This document shows positions 53,216 to 62,170 of a DNA stretch of 64,000 bases, piece after piece (the first letter of the stretch is position 1; every line of letters begins with the position of its first letter). This DNA comes from Bradyrhizobium sp. CCGE-LA001. GTDB taxonomy: Bacteria > Pseudomonadota > Alphaproteobacteria > Rhizobiales > Xanthobacteraceae. The position numbers were made by a program, and so were the translations under genes. The notes beneath the pieces are model-generated. The model saw only the letters and a program-made list of their open reading frames with translations. It had not been told where the DNA came from and did no database searches. The DNA lies in contig NZ_CP013949.1 in NCBI RefSeq assembly GCF_000296215.2, forward strand, positions 4,891,501-4,955,500, in the 5' to 3' direction.

Positions 53216-54448
53216 TTACGGCCGGGTCATCTTGCAGGTGGTGGGAACGGTCGTCTTGGAAGTATCGACCTTCGAGACCAGGTGCCATCCCCAGCCGGTG
53301 CCTTCCTCGTCGAACGGCTCGTTTGCAGCGAGCTTGCCGAACGAGGAGATGTAGATCGGCTGGAAGAACTGGTGATCGTCCTTGCGCATGAAGCCCTCGC
53401 CACCGTCCAGCACCTCGAATTTGAGATCCTCGAGGGCAGCCGCGACCTTCACGGGGTCAAGCGAGTTGGCCTTCTCGGCCGCGGCCTTGAACATGCGCAT
53501 CTCGTTGACCGCGCGCGGATACCACAGCGACATGTTGACCTTGGCGCGGAAGGTCTTCTCGAAGTCCATTGCCGGCTGGTGGCCGGAATTGGCAAAGCCT
53601 TCCGTGATCTGGAACACCTGATGGTCGAGGCCCGTCTGCTTGATCGCGGTCGGACCACCGGCACCGCCGGCGTAGTAGGTGTACCAATTGACCTTGAGGC
53701 CCGCGTCCGCAGCTGCCTTGAGCAGCAATGCGATGTCCTGGCCCCAATTGCCGGTCACGACGCTGTCGGCGCCCGAAGCCTTGATCTTCGCGATGTAGGG
53801 CGAGAAGTCGGTGATCTTCAGCAGCGGATGCAGTTCGTCGCCGACGATCTGGATGTCCGGCCGCTTGGCGCCCAGCATCTTGCGCGCATCGGCGCGCACC
53901 GACTGGCCGAAGGAATAGTCCTGATTGATCAGGTACACCTTCTTGATCGCGGGGACATCCTTCATATAGCTGGTGAGCGCTTCCATTTTGATGTCCGAGC
54001 TGGCATCCCAGCGGAAATGCCAGAAGCTGCATTTTTCATTGGTTAGGCTCGGATCGACAGCGGCATAGTTGAAGTACAGGACTTCCTTGCCGGGATTGCG
54101 CGTGTTGTTCTTGGTGACGAAATCGGACAGCGCGGCGGCCACCGACGAGCCGTTGCCCTGCGTGATGTAGCGGGCGCCGGCGTCGATCGCCTTCTGCGCC
54201 TGCACCAGGCTTTCCTGCGGATTGGTCTTGTTGTCGAGGGGCAGAATCTCGATCTTCCGGCCGAGGATGCCGCCCTTGGCGTTGATCTCGTCGGCGAGAT
54301 ACTGGAACGTCTTCAAGCCGCCTTCACCAACGCTGGCGCCGCCGCCGGAGAGCGGATCGATGTAGCCGATCTTGATGGTTTCCTGCGCGAATGCCGTGCC
54401 TCCGAGCACCGTCAGCGCTGCCGCCGCAGCAATTACGAGCCTGTGCAT
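53216..54448 (-). CDS. ABC transporter substrate-binding protein (LivK-like)
   Basis: The 410-residue periplasmic protein has an N-terminal signal peptide (cleavage after about Ala21, AFA-QE) and the Peripla_BP_6 fold (IKIGYIDPLSGGGASVGEGG, AVTGNWGQDI-like loop VVTGNWGQDIALLLK). It should deliver an amino acid, amide or aromatic acid to LivHMGF. It is the first gene of the transporter operon (minus strand), read from a promoter in the 211-nt gap before the double TetR gene. Confidence 0.9.
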   Translation of the reverse strand: MHRLVIAAAAALTVLGGTAFAQETIKIGYIDPLSGGGASVGEGGLKTFQYLADEINAKGGILGRKIEILPLDNKTNPQESLVQAQKAIDAGARYITQGNGSSVAAALSDFVTKNNTRNPGKEVLYFNYAAVDPSLTNEKCSFWHFRWDASSDIKMEALTSYMKDVPAIKKVYLINQDYSFGQSVRADARKMLGAKRPDIQIVGDELHPLLKITDFSPYIAKIKASGADSVVTGNWGQDIALLLKAAADAGLKVNWYTYYAGGAGGPTAIKQTGLDHQVFQITEGFANSGHQPAMDFEKTFRAKVNMSLWYPRAVNEMRMFKAAAEKANSLDPVKVAAALEDLKFEVLDGGEGFMRKDDHQFFQPIYISSFGKLAANEPFDEEGTGWGWHLVSKVDTSKTTVPTTCKMTRP

Positions 54449-54531
54449 CCTGGCTTTCTCCCTTTTGGATGTTCTTGTTCCTTGGCGATCGATGCTGCCT
54501 CACAACTTCGGTCGCGCCACCTGCTATCCCA

Positions 54532-54615
54532 AATATTGAATACCGTGTAAAGTTTTGACGCAAGCTGTAATTAGGTCGTGAACATTAAGATTGTCGCACC
54601 CTCCTGAATATTGAA
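54532..54615 (-). promoter_or_regulatory. repeated AATATTGAA motif upstream of the transporter operon
   Basis: In the 211-nt gap between the double-TetR gene and the binding-protein gene, AATATTGAA occurs at 54532-54540 and again at 54607-54615, 75 bp apart. The gap is markedly AT-rich relative to its surroundings. A TTTACA-N17-GATAGC pair on the minus strand near 54556-54528 overlaps the first copy. The motifs may be operators of the TetR protein, which is inference. Confidence 0.35.
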
Positions 54616-54659
54616 ATCCAAGTCAACTTTTGGCGGCGGGCTGCCAGCGAGCTACGTCT

Positions 54660-55886
54660 TTAGGCCGAGCGGCGACGCGGCTTGAGCCCTGCGAGGAATA
54701 GCCACGAGAAATGATCGGCAATTTGCATCGCTGACCAGCCGCGCTCAGTTCTGAACCAGATCGGGTACCAATGGCTCATACCCGTCAAAACACGTTCTGC
54801 GAAGTGCGTGTCAACCTTTCGGAAGAGTCCCTCTTCGATCCAGCGCTGATGGTTGTTCTGGTCGTGTCCGATTGTTGCGAGCACCTGTGTGACGAAGTGT
54901 TTCCGGTCTACCTCGTTGAGGTAGTTGATGTTGTGATAGGTCGCTTTTGGGCCGCACGGGGTGTCGTGCAGCATCAACAGCAAGCGAACCCTCTGCACCA
55001 TGTGATCGAACGCTCCGAGCCCCTGATCTTGCAAATGTTCCCGAATGCCGATCTCGCCGACCAACCCTCTTTGCAGGCAGGCTAATAAGAGGCTCTCCTT
55101 TTCGCTGAAGTGATAGTAGATGCCGGCTCGGGTCATGCCGGCATCCGCCGCGATGCTCTCAAGAGACGTGCCTAGCGCTCCCCGTCGATTGAAACTGTCC
55201 GAGGCAATCGAGAGCATCCTGTCCAGCTTTGCCGCGCGTTTGTTCAGTTTTGAGCGAGCCTCGAGAAACGGCTCCAGGCTCGGCGCCTCAGGCATGTCCG
55301 GTAAGGCGATCTCACGCCGATAAACACCATGCGTGATGACATCATCGATCGCATCGATCGCTTGCTCGCGCGTGTAGTAGTCGCGCTCGGAGAGCCAGAA
55401 CGGGACCCAGTCCAGGATGGAGATGAGCGCCACAGCCGTCAGGAGCGGCTCGTCGCAAGCGATCGAGCCGTCGGCCACGCCTCGCCTCAGAATATCCGCC
55501 AGCAAAACGGCATTCTGCCATCGCCTGGTGTGCACGTCATCGCTGTAATCTGCAGCCAGCGCATCGATGTCGGAAAACAGGATCATGCGCTGGCCGTCAG
55601 ACCGCAGCCGGGCACGGATAAAGCGTCTGACGACCTCGAGCCCATCGATACCGGGTTCGGCCGCTGTCTCCATTTCGTGCCTGTAGATTGCAAGGCCGCG
55701 GAGATAGCAGTGATAGATCAGATCATCCTTGTCTCGGAAATAATGGTACAGCGCGCCCGGCACCGATCGAACGGACGCTGCGACCTGCTCCATCGTCACA
55801 TTGGCATAGCTATGGCGGGCAAAGAGCCTGGAAGCCGACACGAGGATTTCTTCAGCGCGGTCGGACGGGAACGCAGCGACTTGCAA
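54660..55886 (-). CDS. double TetR-type regulator (two TetR units in one chain)
   Basis: The 408-residue protein contains two complete TetR units. The first (1-~195) has the HTH around VTMEQVAASVRSVPGALYHY. The second (~215-408) has TSLESIAADAGMTRAGIYYH. Each is followed by an alpha-helical ligand domain. The start is probably TTG 55886, with GGGGGGAT about 10 nt upstream. It lies directly upstream of the Liv operon on the same strand and likely controls it and/or the amide operon. Confidence 0.8.
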   Translation of the reverse strand: MQVAAFPSDRAEEILVSASRLFARHSYANVTMEQVAASVRSVPGALYHYFRDKDDLIYHCYLRGLAIYRHEMETAAEPGIDGLEVVRRFIRARLRSDGQRMILFSDIDALAADYSDDVHTRRWQNAVLLADILRRGVADGSIACDEPLLTAVALISILDWVPFWLSERDYYTREQAIDAIDDVITHGVYRREIALPDMPEAPSLEPFLEARSKLNKRAAKLDRMLSIASDSFNRRGALGTSLESIAADAGMTRAGIYYHFSEKESLLLACLQRGLVGEIGIREHLQDQGLGAFDHMVQRVRLLLMLHDTPCGPKATYHNINYLNEVDRKHFVTQVLATIGHDQNNHQRWIEEGLFRKVDTHFAERVLTGMSHWYPIWFRTERGWSAMQIADHFSWLFLAGLKPRRRSA

Positions 55887-56094
55887 GCTCGAAGATCCCC
55901 CCTTGATCGTGGATGGCTTATCGACGTGACGTGTCCACCACCCCCATGTCGTATATTGTTAGTTCGGCCAGTATCATCTGACAACCGGCCCCGTAAGCGG
56001 CATCGCAACTCGGTGGCACAGTCGGGGGTTGCCGCGATGCGCCAGGACCAGGACGCCGATCGGTAGACCGTGTGTCCCTGCGATCGCGCCCTCG

Positions 56095-56856
56095 CTAGAA
56101 CTGGACGCCGCGCGTCAATGCGCCGTCGACGACGAGGTTCGTCCCGGTGATGAAGCTCGCCGCGCCGCTGGCGAGAAACACCACGGCGTTGGCCATTTCC
56201 TGAGGTGTGCCCATCCGTCCCGTCGGATTGAGCGCCAGGGCCGTCTTGTAGAGCTCTGGATTGTTGTCCTTGATCATGTTCCAGACCCCACCCTCGAAAT
56301 AGGTGTTGCCCGGCGAGACCGAATTGGCGCGGATGCCCTTCCCCGCGAGCTGATTGGCGAGCCCTTGGGTGTAATGGATGATCGCCGCCTTGAAAGTGCC
56401 GTAAGGGCCAGCCGCGAAATCGACCTCGCGCCCTGAGACGCTGGAGATGGTGACGATCGCGCCGGCCTTGCTCTTTTCCAGATACGGCATGGCCGCGTTG
56501 ACGAGCCGGACCGTGCCCATCATGTCGGTCGAGAATTCCTTCTGCCAGCTTTCGTCGTCCTGTCCGATCGCGAGCGCGCTGACATTGGCGACGACGACAT
56601 CGATGCCGCCGAGCTTTGACGCCATATCGCCGACCCAGCTCTTCAGAACCTCCGCGTCCGCGACGTCGACCGCACCGCCATAGGCCGCAACGCCCTTGGT
56701 CTTGAGCGCAGCGACCGTGCTTTCGACCTCGGCCAGATTGCGCGAGCACACACCGACGTCGGCGCCCTCGGCGGCAAAGGTCTCGGCGATCGCGCGGCCG
56801 ATGCCCTTGGTGCTTCCCGTGACGATAACCTTTGCGCCCTTGAGTCCCAGATCCAT
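56095..56856 (-). CDS. SDR-family oxidoreductase
   Basis: The 253-residue SDR has GSTKGIGRAIA, catalytic Ser in ISSVSG, and Tyr-xxx-Lys in PYGTFKAAI, with the family C-terminus GTNLVVDGALTRG. ATG 56856 follows AGAGGAAACCGACC. It is 21 nt downstream of the tandem nitrilase and forms the end of the amide operon. It may reduce or oxidise a hydrolysis product. Confidence 0.87.
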   Translation of the reverse strand: MDLGLKGAKVIVTGSTKGIGRAIAETFAAEGADVGVCSRNLAEVESTVAALKTKGVAAYGGAVDVADAEVLKSWVGDMASKLGGIDVVVANVSALAIGQDDESWQKEFSTDMMGTVRLVNAAMPYLEKSKAGAIVTISSVSGREVDFAAGPYGTFKAAIIHYTQGLANQLAGKGIRANSVSPGNTYFEGGVWNMIKDNNPELYKTALALNPTGRMGTPQEMANAVVFLASGAASFITGTNLVVDGALTRGVQF

Positions 56857-56877
56857 GGTCGGTTTCCTCTTTCTGGT

Positions 56878-58617
56878 TCAGTAGTTGTTTGCCACCACTT
56901 TGACCAATCCGCGATAGCTGTGCGGCATGCGCATCGACACCAGATCCTTTCGCCGCACGACATTGGTAGGATAGACACTGTCGAGATTGGTGGTGTCGAC
57001 CAGCGCTGTTGCAAGACCCGCGCCGCCGGCCGCGATCGCCTCCCGTCGCGGGAACGCGAACGTGTCGGGGCCGAATACACCGCTCAGCCCGGGATAGCCA
57101 CGATCGGGATCGACGACATTGGCGAAGGCGAAGAACAGATTGTTTTCGCCGGCGCGAACACGGAAATGATGCCAGTGGAGCGGATCCGGGCCGGTCGGAA
57201 TCGGCTTCGGCTGTTCGACCTGTGTGCCGGGATGCGACGAACTGAAGCGTCCCTTGATGGCGGCGGGACAGGCGACGAGGTCGCAGCCGCGTAGCGCCAG
57301 CACCCGGCCCGCCTCCGGGAACGAAGCATCGTGACCGATCAACAGCCCGATGCGGCCGATCGGCGTGTCGACGACGGTCCAACCGTCGCCGGGGGTCGCC
57401 CAGCTCCGCTCGTCGGTGGTAAGATGCGTCTTGCGATAGACCGAGATGTCGCCATCCGGCGTGACGAGGCAGGCGCTGTTGTAGACGAGATCGCCATCGC
57501 GCTCGGCAAGGCCACAGACGAGATAGAGGTCGAGATCCTCGGCGAGTTCGCCAAGACTGTCGGTCGCCGATCCCGGGACTGCTTGCGCAGCTCCTGAGGG
57601 ATCGGCCAGGCCGGTCAGAGCGAGCTCCGGGAAGACGACGAGCTCCGCGCCTTCGGCGCTGGCCTCGCGCGCGAGCATCGAGATCTTCTGAAGATTTTGG
57701 CTGACATCATCGGCGGGTGCAAACTGCGCGACGCTGACCCTCGACGCCTTGCCGGCCAGCCACGGCTCGTGGCCATAAAGACCGAAGAAATCGCGCGGGT
57801 TCCAGCTGAACGTGTCGGTGAGCAGCTCCGGATAGAGCTCCGGCCGCCGCTGTGCGAACACCCTTTCGCCGAGCACCCGACGCGCGCGCGCGGCATCGAG
57901 ATTGATCTCGGACATCAGGACGCCGTCGCCCTTGTCCAGCACGGCCGTGACCTGCCCGTCCGGCGCGATCACGCAGCTCCCGCCGCTGAACTGCACCGTG
58001 CGTTCGAGCCCCCATCGGTTGCTCTCGATGACGTAGCAGCCGTTCTCGAAGGCGCGGCTGATCCAGTAAGGTGCCGGCGTGCGCTCCGCCAGCCAGTTCG
58101 AGATGTGGCAGATGACGTCGGCGCCGCCCAGCGCCATCAGCCGCGCGGTTTCGACGAAATGAATGTCCATGCAGATCAGCAGCGCGATCCGCCCGATCGG
58201 GGTGTCGAACACCTGATTGTGCAGATCGCCTGCCGCGGCCCATTTCGGCTCGGAGATGTAAGGATGCGTCTTGCGGTGGCGGCCGACGATACCATCGGGC
58301 CCGATCAGGACGGCGGTGTTGAAGTAGATGTTGTCGTCATCGACCTCAGGCATGCCGACGACGATGTAGCAATCATGCTTGCGCGCCAGCGAGGCGAAAC
58401 GGTTCGTTGTCGGCCCCGGAATCGTCTCCACGAACGGCGCGACCTCGGCCCGATCGAACCAGCAATAGCCAGTCGTTCCCATCTCCGGCGTGACGATGAG
58501 CCTTGCACCGGCCGCCGCCGCCTGCTCGCAGAGCTCGAGCAGGCGCGCGACGTTGCGCTCCTTCTCGAACATGATCGGCTCGAACTGGACGGCGGCGACC
58601 TTGTGTACGGTGGACAT
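56878..58617 (-). CDS. tandem carbon-nitrogen hydrolase (nitrilase superfamily), second domain degenerate
   Basis: The 579-residue protein has two nitrilase-fold domains. Domain 1 (~1-275) has the full Glu45-Lys116-Cys149 triad (TPEMGTTGY, RKTHPY, LLICMDIHF). Domain 2 (~292-575) keeps Glu331 (FPELALTG) and Lys396 (RKTHLT), but the Cys position is Gly428 in LLIGHDASF. Domain 1 should hydrolyse an amide or nitrile; domain 2 should be inactive and structural. ATG 58617 lies just downstream of the FmdA stop (12 nt). Confidence 0.85.
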   Translation of the reverse strand: MSTVHKVAAVQFEPIMFEKERNVARLLELCEQAAAAGARLIVTPEMGTTGYCWFDRAEVAPFVETIPGPTTNRFASLARKHDCYIVVGMPEVDDDNIYFNTAVLIGPDGIVGRHRKTHPYISEPKWAAAGDLHNQVFDTPIGRIALLICMDIHFVETARLMALGGADVICHISNWLAERTPAPYWISRAFENGCYVIESNRWGLERTVQFSGGSCVIAPDGQVTAVLDKGDGVLMSEINLDAARARRVLGERVFAQRRPELYPELLTDTFSWNPRDFFGLYGHEPWLAGKASRVSVAQFAPADDVSQNLQKISMLAREASAEGAELVVFPELALTGLADPSGAAQAVPGSATDSLGELAEDLDLYLVCGLAERDGDLVYNSACLVTPDGDISVYRKTHLTTDERSWATPGDGWTVVDTPIGRIGLLIGHDASFPEAGRVLALRGCDLVACPAAIKGRFSSSHPGTQVEQPKPIPTGPDPLHWHHFRVRAGENNLFFAFANVVDPDRGYPGLSGVFGPDTFAFPRREAIAAGGAGLATALVDTTNLDSVYPTNVVRRKDLVSMRMPHSYRGLVKVVANNY

Positions 58618-58629
58618 GATCCGGCCTGC

Positions 58630-59619
58630 TCAACCGAGATAGGACTTCTTGATGGAGGCGCCCAACGTGTATTTGGGATCGACCATGTTACCGAGCCTGA
58701 CACGGCCGGCCTGGGTCAGCAGCATGTAGGCGTCGATTTCTTCGAAGCCGTAATCGGCCGCCATCCAGCGGCACAGCTCGCGATAAGCGATGCGCGCGGC
58801 GTCTTCCATCGGTCGGGCCGAGCCGATCGTCATGATGAAATCCTTGGTCTCCAGCCGCGGCCAGGCGATGGTCCAGTTCTTGATGAGGTCGACCTGGACC
58901 GTGGTCACGGTCGGATGCTCGATGGCGACGCCGCAGAGTTCGCCATCGCCCTGCGCGGCATGGCAATCCCCGAGATAGAGCAGCGCGCCCTTAGTGTTGA
59001 CCGGCAGGTAGATGACGGCGCCGACGCCGACATCCGGCAGGTCCATGTTGCCGCCGTAATAGTCCGGAACCAGCGAGGAGATCGCCTCGATCTCCGGAGA
59101 GGTGCCGATGGTGCCGATGAAGGGCTCATAGGGCAGCGTGATCTTGTCGTTCCATTTGGTGCCGGTCTTGGCGTCGATCTCGAGCTTCTTGACCCGCTCA
59201 GGCAGCGCCGGATTGAGCAGCGCGGTATTGCCCGTACTGACGAGGCCACCGAATTCCGGCATGATCACCGTGGTGCCACGCGGCTGCGGCCCGCGCGGCA
59301 CGATACTCTCGATATAGACGGCGAGCGTATCGCCCTTCTCGGCGCCGTTGACGTGGATCGGCCCGTTCTGCGGATTGAGGAACGGGAAGTTGAGGATCTT
59401 CGACGGGCTGTCAGTCTCCTTCTTGATGGCACCCTCGAACGCGTCGTGCGTCTCCGCGGAGACGACGGCGCCGGGATCGACGCTCAGCACCGGCTGCACA
59501 TAGGGACCGTAGACATAATGGTACTTGCCCTGCTCGCTTTCCGTGATGGTGTACGCCTTGCCACGCTCGCCTTTGGCGACACCCTTGCGGGCCATGATGG
59601 AGTCTTTCTGCCAGGACAT
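58630..59619 (-). CDS. fmdA: acetamidase/formamidase
   Basis: The 329-residue protein matches the FmdA_AmdA family (VDPGAVVSAETHDAFEGA, GAEKGDTLAVYI, LYLGDCHAAQGDGELCG, IGSARPMEDAARIA). It hydrolyses formamide or short-chain amides to ammonia and the acid. The start ATG 59619 has AGAAGGAGAAAAGCAA upstream. It lies between the amide-type ABC transporter and the tandem nitrilase, an arrangement known for short-chain amide utilisation. Confidence 0.9.
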   Translation of the reverse strand: MSWQKDSIMARKGVAKGERGKAYTITESEQGKYHYVYGPYVQPVLSVDPGAVVSAETHDAFEGAIKKETDSPSKILNFPFLNPQNGPIHVNGAEKGDTLAVYIESIVPRGPQPRGTTVIMPEFGGLVSTGNTALLNPALPERVKKLEIDAKTGTKWNDKITLPYEPFIGTIGTSPEIEAISSLVPDYYGGNMDLPDVGVGAVIYLPVNTKGALLYLGDCHAAQGDGELCGVAIEHPTVTTVQVDLIKNWTIAWPRLETKDFIMTIGSARPMEDAARIAYRELCRWMAADYGFEEIDAYMLLTQAGRVRLGNMVDPKYTLGASIKKSYLG

Positions 59620-59653
59620 TTGCTTTTCTCCTTCTGTCGTTGGCTTTCAGTCT

Positions 59654-60382
59654 TCAAACCGCAAGATGACGGCGCATCTCGGCCGCGTCGTCGAGCGCCG
59701 CGCGGTCGAGATTGGCGACGATGCGCCCCTTGTCCATGACGTAGCAGCGCTGCGCCATGGCGCGGATCATGTCGAGATTCTGCTCGACCAGGATGATGGT
59801 CACGCCGGTCCTGCGATTGAGCTCGACCATGTTGCGTGCGATGTCCTGGACGATGTTCGGCTGGATGCCCTCTGAAGGCTCGTCGAGCAGGATGAGGTTG
59901 GGGTCGGCGATCAACACGCGTCCGATCGCGAGTTGCTGCTGCTGGCCGCCGGACATGGTGCCGGCGCGCTGATGCCAGCGCTCTTCCAGGATTGGAAAGG
60001 CCTCGACGATCTTGCGCCGACCCGCCTCGGGAATGCCGCCGCCCTTGATCGCCGCACCGACCGCGACGTTCTCGCCCACGGTCAGCCGCGGAAACACGTC
60101 GCGCCCTTGCGGCACATAGCCCATGCCGAGACGCGCCCGCCTGTGCGCGGGAAGTAACTCCACCGCGTCTCCGCGATAGACGATCGAGCCGCTCATCACC
60201 GGCACGAGGCCGATCAGGCTCTTCATCAGCGTGGACTTGCCGACGCCGTTGCGGCCGATGACGGCGACGATCTCCCCTTCCCGCACCTCGATCTCGAGGC
60301 CCTGCAGCACCGGCTTGCCGCCATAGCCGGCACGCAGGCCCAGCGTTGCGAGGATCACTTCCTTGCGCGGCACATCAAGCAT
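59654..60382 (-). CDS. ABC transporter ATPase, LivF/UrtE-type subunit
   Basis: The 242-residue ATPase has Walker A GRNGVGKST with the normal Lys, signature MSGGQQQQLAIGRVL, Walker B LILLDEPSEGIQPNIV and the H-loop region. The SEGIQPN motif is typical of urea/amide-type (UrtE/FmdF-like) ATPases. It overlaps the preceding ATPase gene by 8 nt. Confidence 0.9.
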   Translation of the reverse strand: MLDVPRKEVILATLGLRAGYGGKPVLQGLEIEVREGEIVAVIGRNGVGKSTLMKSLIGLVPVMSGSIVYRGDAVELLPAHRRARLGMGYVPQGRDVFPRLTVGENVAVGAAIKGGGIPEAGRRKIVEAFPILEERWHQRAGTMSGGQQQQLAIGRVLIADPNLILLDEPSEGIQPNIVQDIARNMVELNRRTGVTIILVEQNLDMIRAMAQRCYVMDKGRIVANLDRAALDDAAEMRRHLAV

Positions 60383-61091
60383 GGGCCTGCCCCAGATAGA
60401 TCGCCGCCACGCGTTCGTCGGCCACGATCTCGTCGATCGAGCCTTGCGCGAAGACCTGGCCGAGATGCAGCACGGTGACGCGATGCGCAACCTGCCGCAC
60501 GAAGGCCATGTCGTGCTCGATCGCCAGCACCGTCATGCCCTCGGCATTGAGCCGCTGCACCATTTCGCCGGTCAGGTGGGTTTCCTCCGGCGACATGCCG
60601 GCAGTGGGCTCGTCCAGCAGCAGAAGGCGTGGCTTCAGGCTGACTGCCATGCCGATTTCGAGCCATTGCTTCTGGCCGTGGCTGAGATTGCCGGCAGTCT
60701 GCGCTTGCTCCGATTCCAGGCCGAGGAAGCTCAGCAGCCGGTCGATCTCTGCCTCAAGCTCCGCTCCGCGATGCCGAATCTGCAAGGCGATCTCCAGATT
60801 TTGACGGACCGACAGGCCCTTGAAAACGCCGGGCACCTGGAACTTGACCGAGAGACCGCGGTGGATCCGCGCAAAGGATTTCAGCGCCGTGATGTTCTCT
60901 CCGGCGAAGACAATGTCGCCGCTGCCGGGATGATGCTCACCGAGGATCAGGCGGAACAGCGTGCTCTTGCCGGCGCCGTTCGGGCCGATCAGGCAATGAA
61001 TTTCGCCGGCCTGCAGCGTGAGATCGACGGAGTTGGTGACGTGCAGGCCACCGAAATGCTTGTTCAGCTTGCGCAGCTCGAGCAGCGACAT
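60375..61091 (-). CDS. ABC transporter ATPase, LivG/UrtD-type subunit
   Basis: The 238-residue ATPase has Walker A GPNGAGKST, VKFQVPGVFKGLSVRQNL, LSHGQKQWLEIGMA and Walker B LLLLDEPTAGMSPEETH, matching UrtD-like subunits. Start ATG 61091 shares its first base with the livM stop (TGATG). It pairs with the LivF/UrtE subunit to energise amide or urea uptake. Confidence 0.9.
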   Translation of the reverse strand: MSLLELRKLNKHFGGLHVTNSVDLTLQAGEIHCLIGPNGAGKSTLFRLILGEHHPGSGDIVFAGENITALKSFARIHRGLSVKFQVPGVFKGLSVRQNLEIALQIRHRGAELEAEIDRLLSFLGLESEQAQTAGNLSHGQKQWLEIGMAVSLKPRLLLLDEPTAGMSPEETHLTGEMVQRLNAEGMTVLAIEHDMAFVRQVAHRVTVLHLGQVFAQGSIDEIVADERVAAIYLGQAHA

Positions 61092-62155
61092 CAGCCTGCC
61101 CTCTGCGTCAAGCGGGCCGCGAGGCGGCCGAGCCAATGCATCAGCCCGAGCACGAGACCGTTCGGCGCGATCAGGACCGTGAGCACCAGCAGCACGCCCA
61201 TGAATACCAGCGCGTATTGGCTGCCGTAGATCGTGAGCGCCTGAAACGCGGCGAGCACCACCAGCGTGCCGATCACCGTCGATGTCAGGTCGCTGCGGCC
61301 GCCGACGGCGACCCAGATCAGCGGCAACGCCGCAGCCGTCATGCCCATGCTGGACGGCGTAATGTACTGTCCCCACACCGTGTAGAGCACGCCGGAGAGG
61401 CCTGCGAGCGCGGCACCGATGACGAAGGTGATGAGCTGGTACTTGCGCACGTCGTAGCCCAGCATCTCCGCCCTTTCCGGGTTCTCGCGGATCGCGACGA
61501 TGACGTTGCCGAACGACGAGTTCATCAGGATGCGCAAGGCCAGATAGACCAAGACCAGCAGGCCGAGCACGAAGTAATAGAGCCCGACATCAGCGAACAG
61601 AACGATCGGCTCCCCGGGCCAGGGGATGGTCAGAGGCGGCATCGCGCTCATGCCGTTGAAGCCGTTGAGGCGCGCTGCTCCGATGCGCCATTCCGGTCCC
61701 GCGGTCTGCGCCATGAAGCGCTCGAGCATCAAGGTGACGGCGAGCGTGACGATACCGAGAAAGACGCCGGCGATGCGGCCGAAGAACATGAAATAGCCGA
61801 GCAGCACCGCGAACAGCGCGGCGATCGCCACCGCGATCAGCAGCGCCAGCAGCGTGAAGCCGCAGGCCGAGCCGAAATTGATGGTAAGGATGCCGTAGCC
61901 ATAGCCCGCGATCCCGAAGAAGGCGGTCTGGCCGAAGGAGAGCGAGCCGCCATAGCCCCAGATCAGGCACAGGCTGAGCGCAATGAAGACCCAGACGAAG
62001 AAATAGACGGTGTTGCCGACCGTGTAGCCGTCGCTGAACAGGGGATAAGCGAACGCGACCGCGAGCACGAGTGCGAACAGGCCCCAGAAGGCCGGACCGC
62101 GACCGACGGTCTGGGGGCCTTCGAGACGGCGGAACATTGCGCGGAGACCGGTCAC
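61091..62155 (-). CDS. ABC transporter permease, LivM/UrtC-type subunit
   Basis: The 354-residue permease has SLCLIWGYGGSLSFGQTAFFG and the loop NSSFGNVIVAIRENPERAEMLG, both conserved in LivM/UrtC subunits. GTG 62155 is preferred, with GGAG 10 nt upstream; ATG 62137 is a possible alternative. It lies 15 nt after the LivH-type gene. Confidence 0.88.
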   Translation of the reverse strand: MTGLRAMFRRLEGPQTVGRGPAFWGLFALVLAVAFAYPLFSDGYTVGNTVYFFVWVFIALSLCLIWGYGGSLSFGQTAFFGIAGYGYGILTINFGSACGFTLLALLIAVAIAALFAVLLGYFMFFGRIAGVFLGIVTLAVTLMLERFMAQTAGPEWRIGAARLNGFNGMSAMPPLTIPWPGEPIVLFADVGLYYFVLGLLVLVYLALRILMNSSFGNVIVAIRENPERAEMLGYDVRKYQLITFVIGAALAGLSGVLYTVWGQYITPSSMGMTAAALPLIWVAVGGRSDLTSTVIGTLVVLAAFQALTIYGSQYALVFMGVLLVLTVLIAPNGLVLGLMHWLGRLAARLTQRAG

Positions 62156-62170
62156 GACGCCATCACTCCG

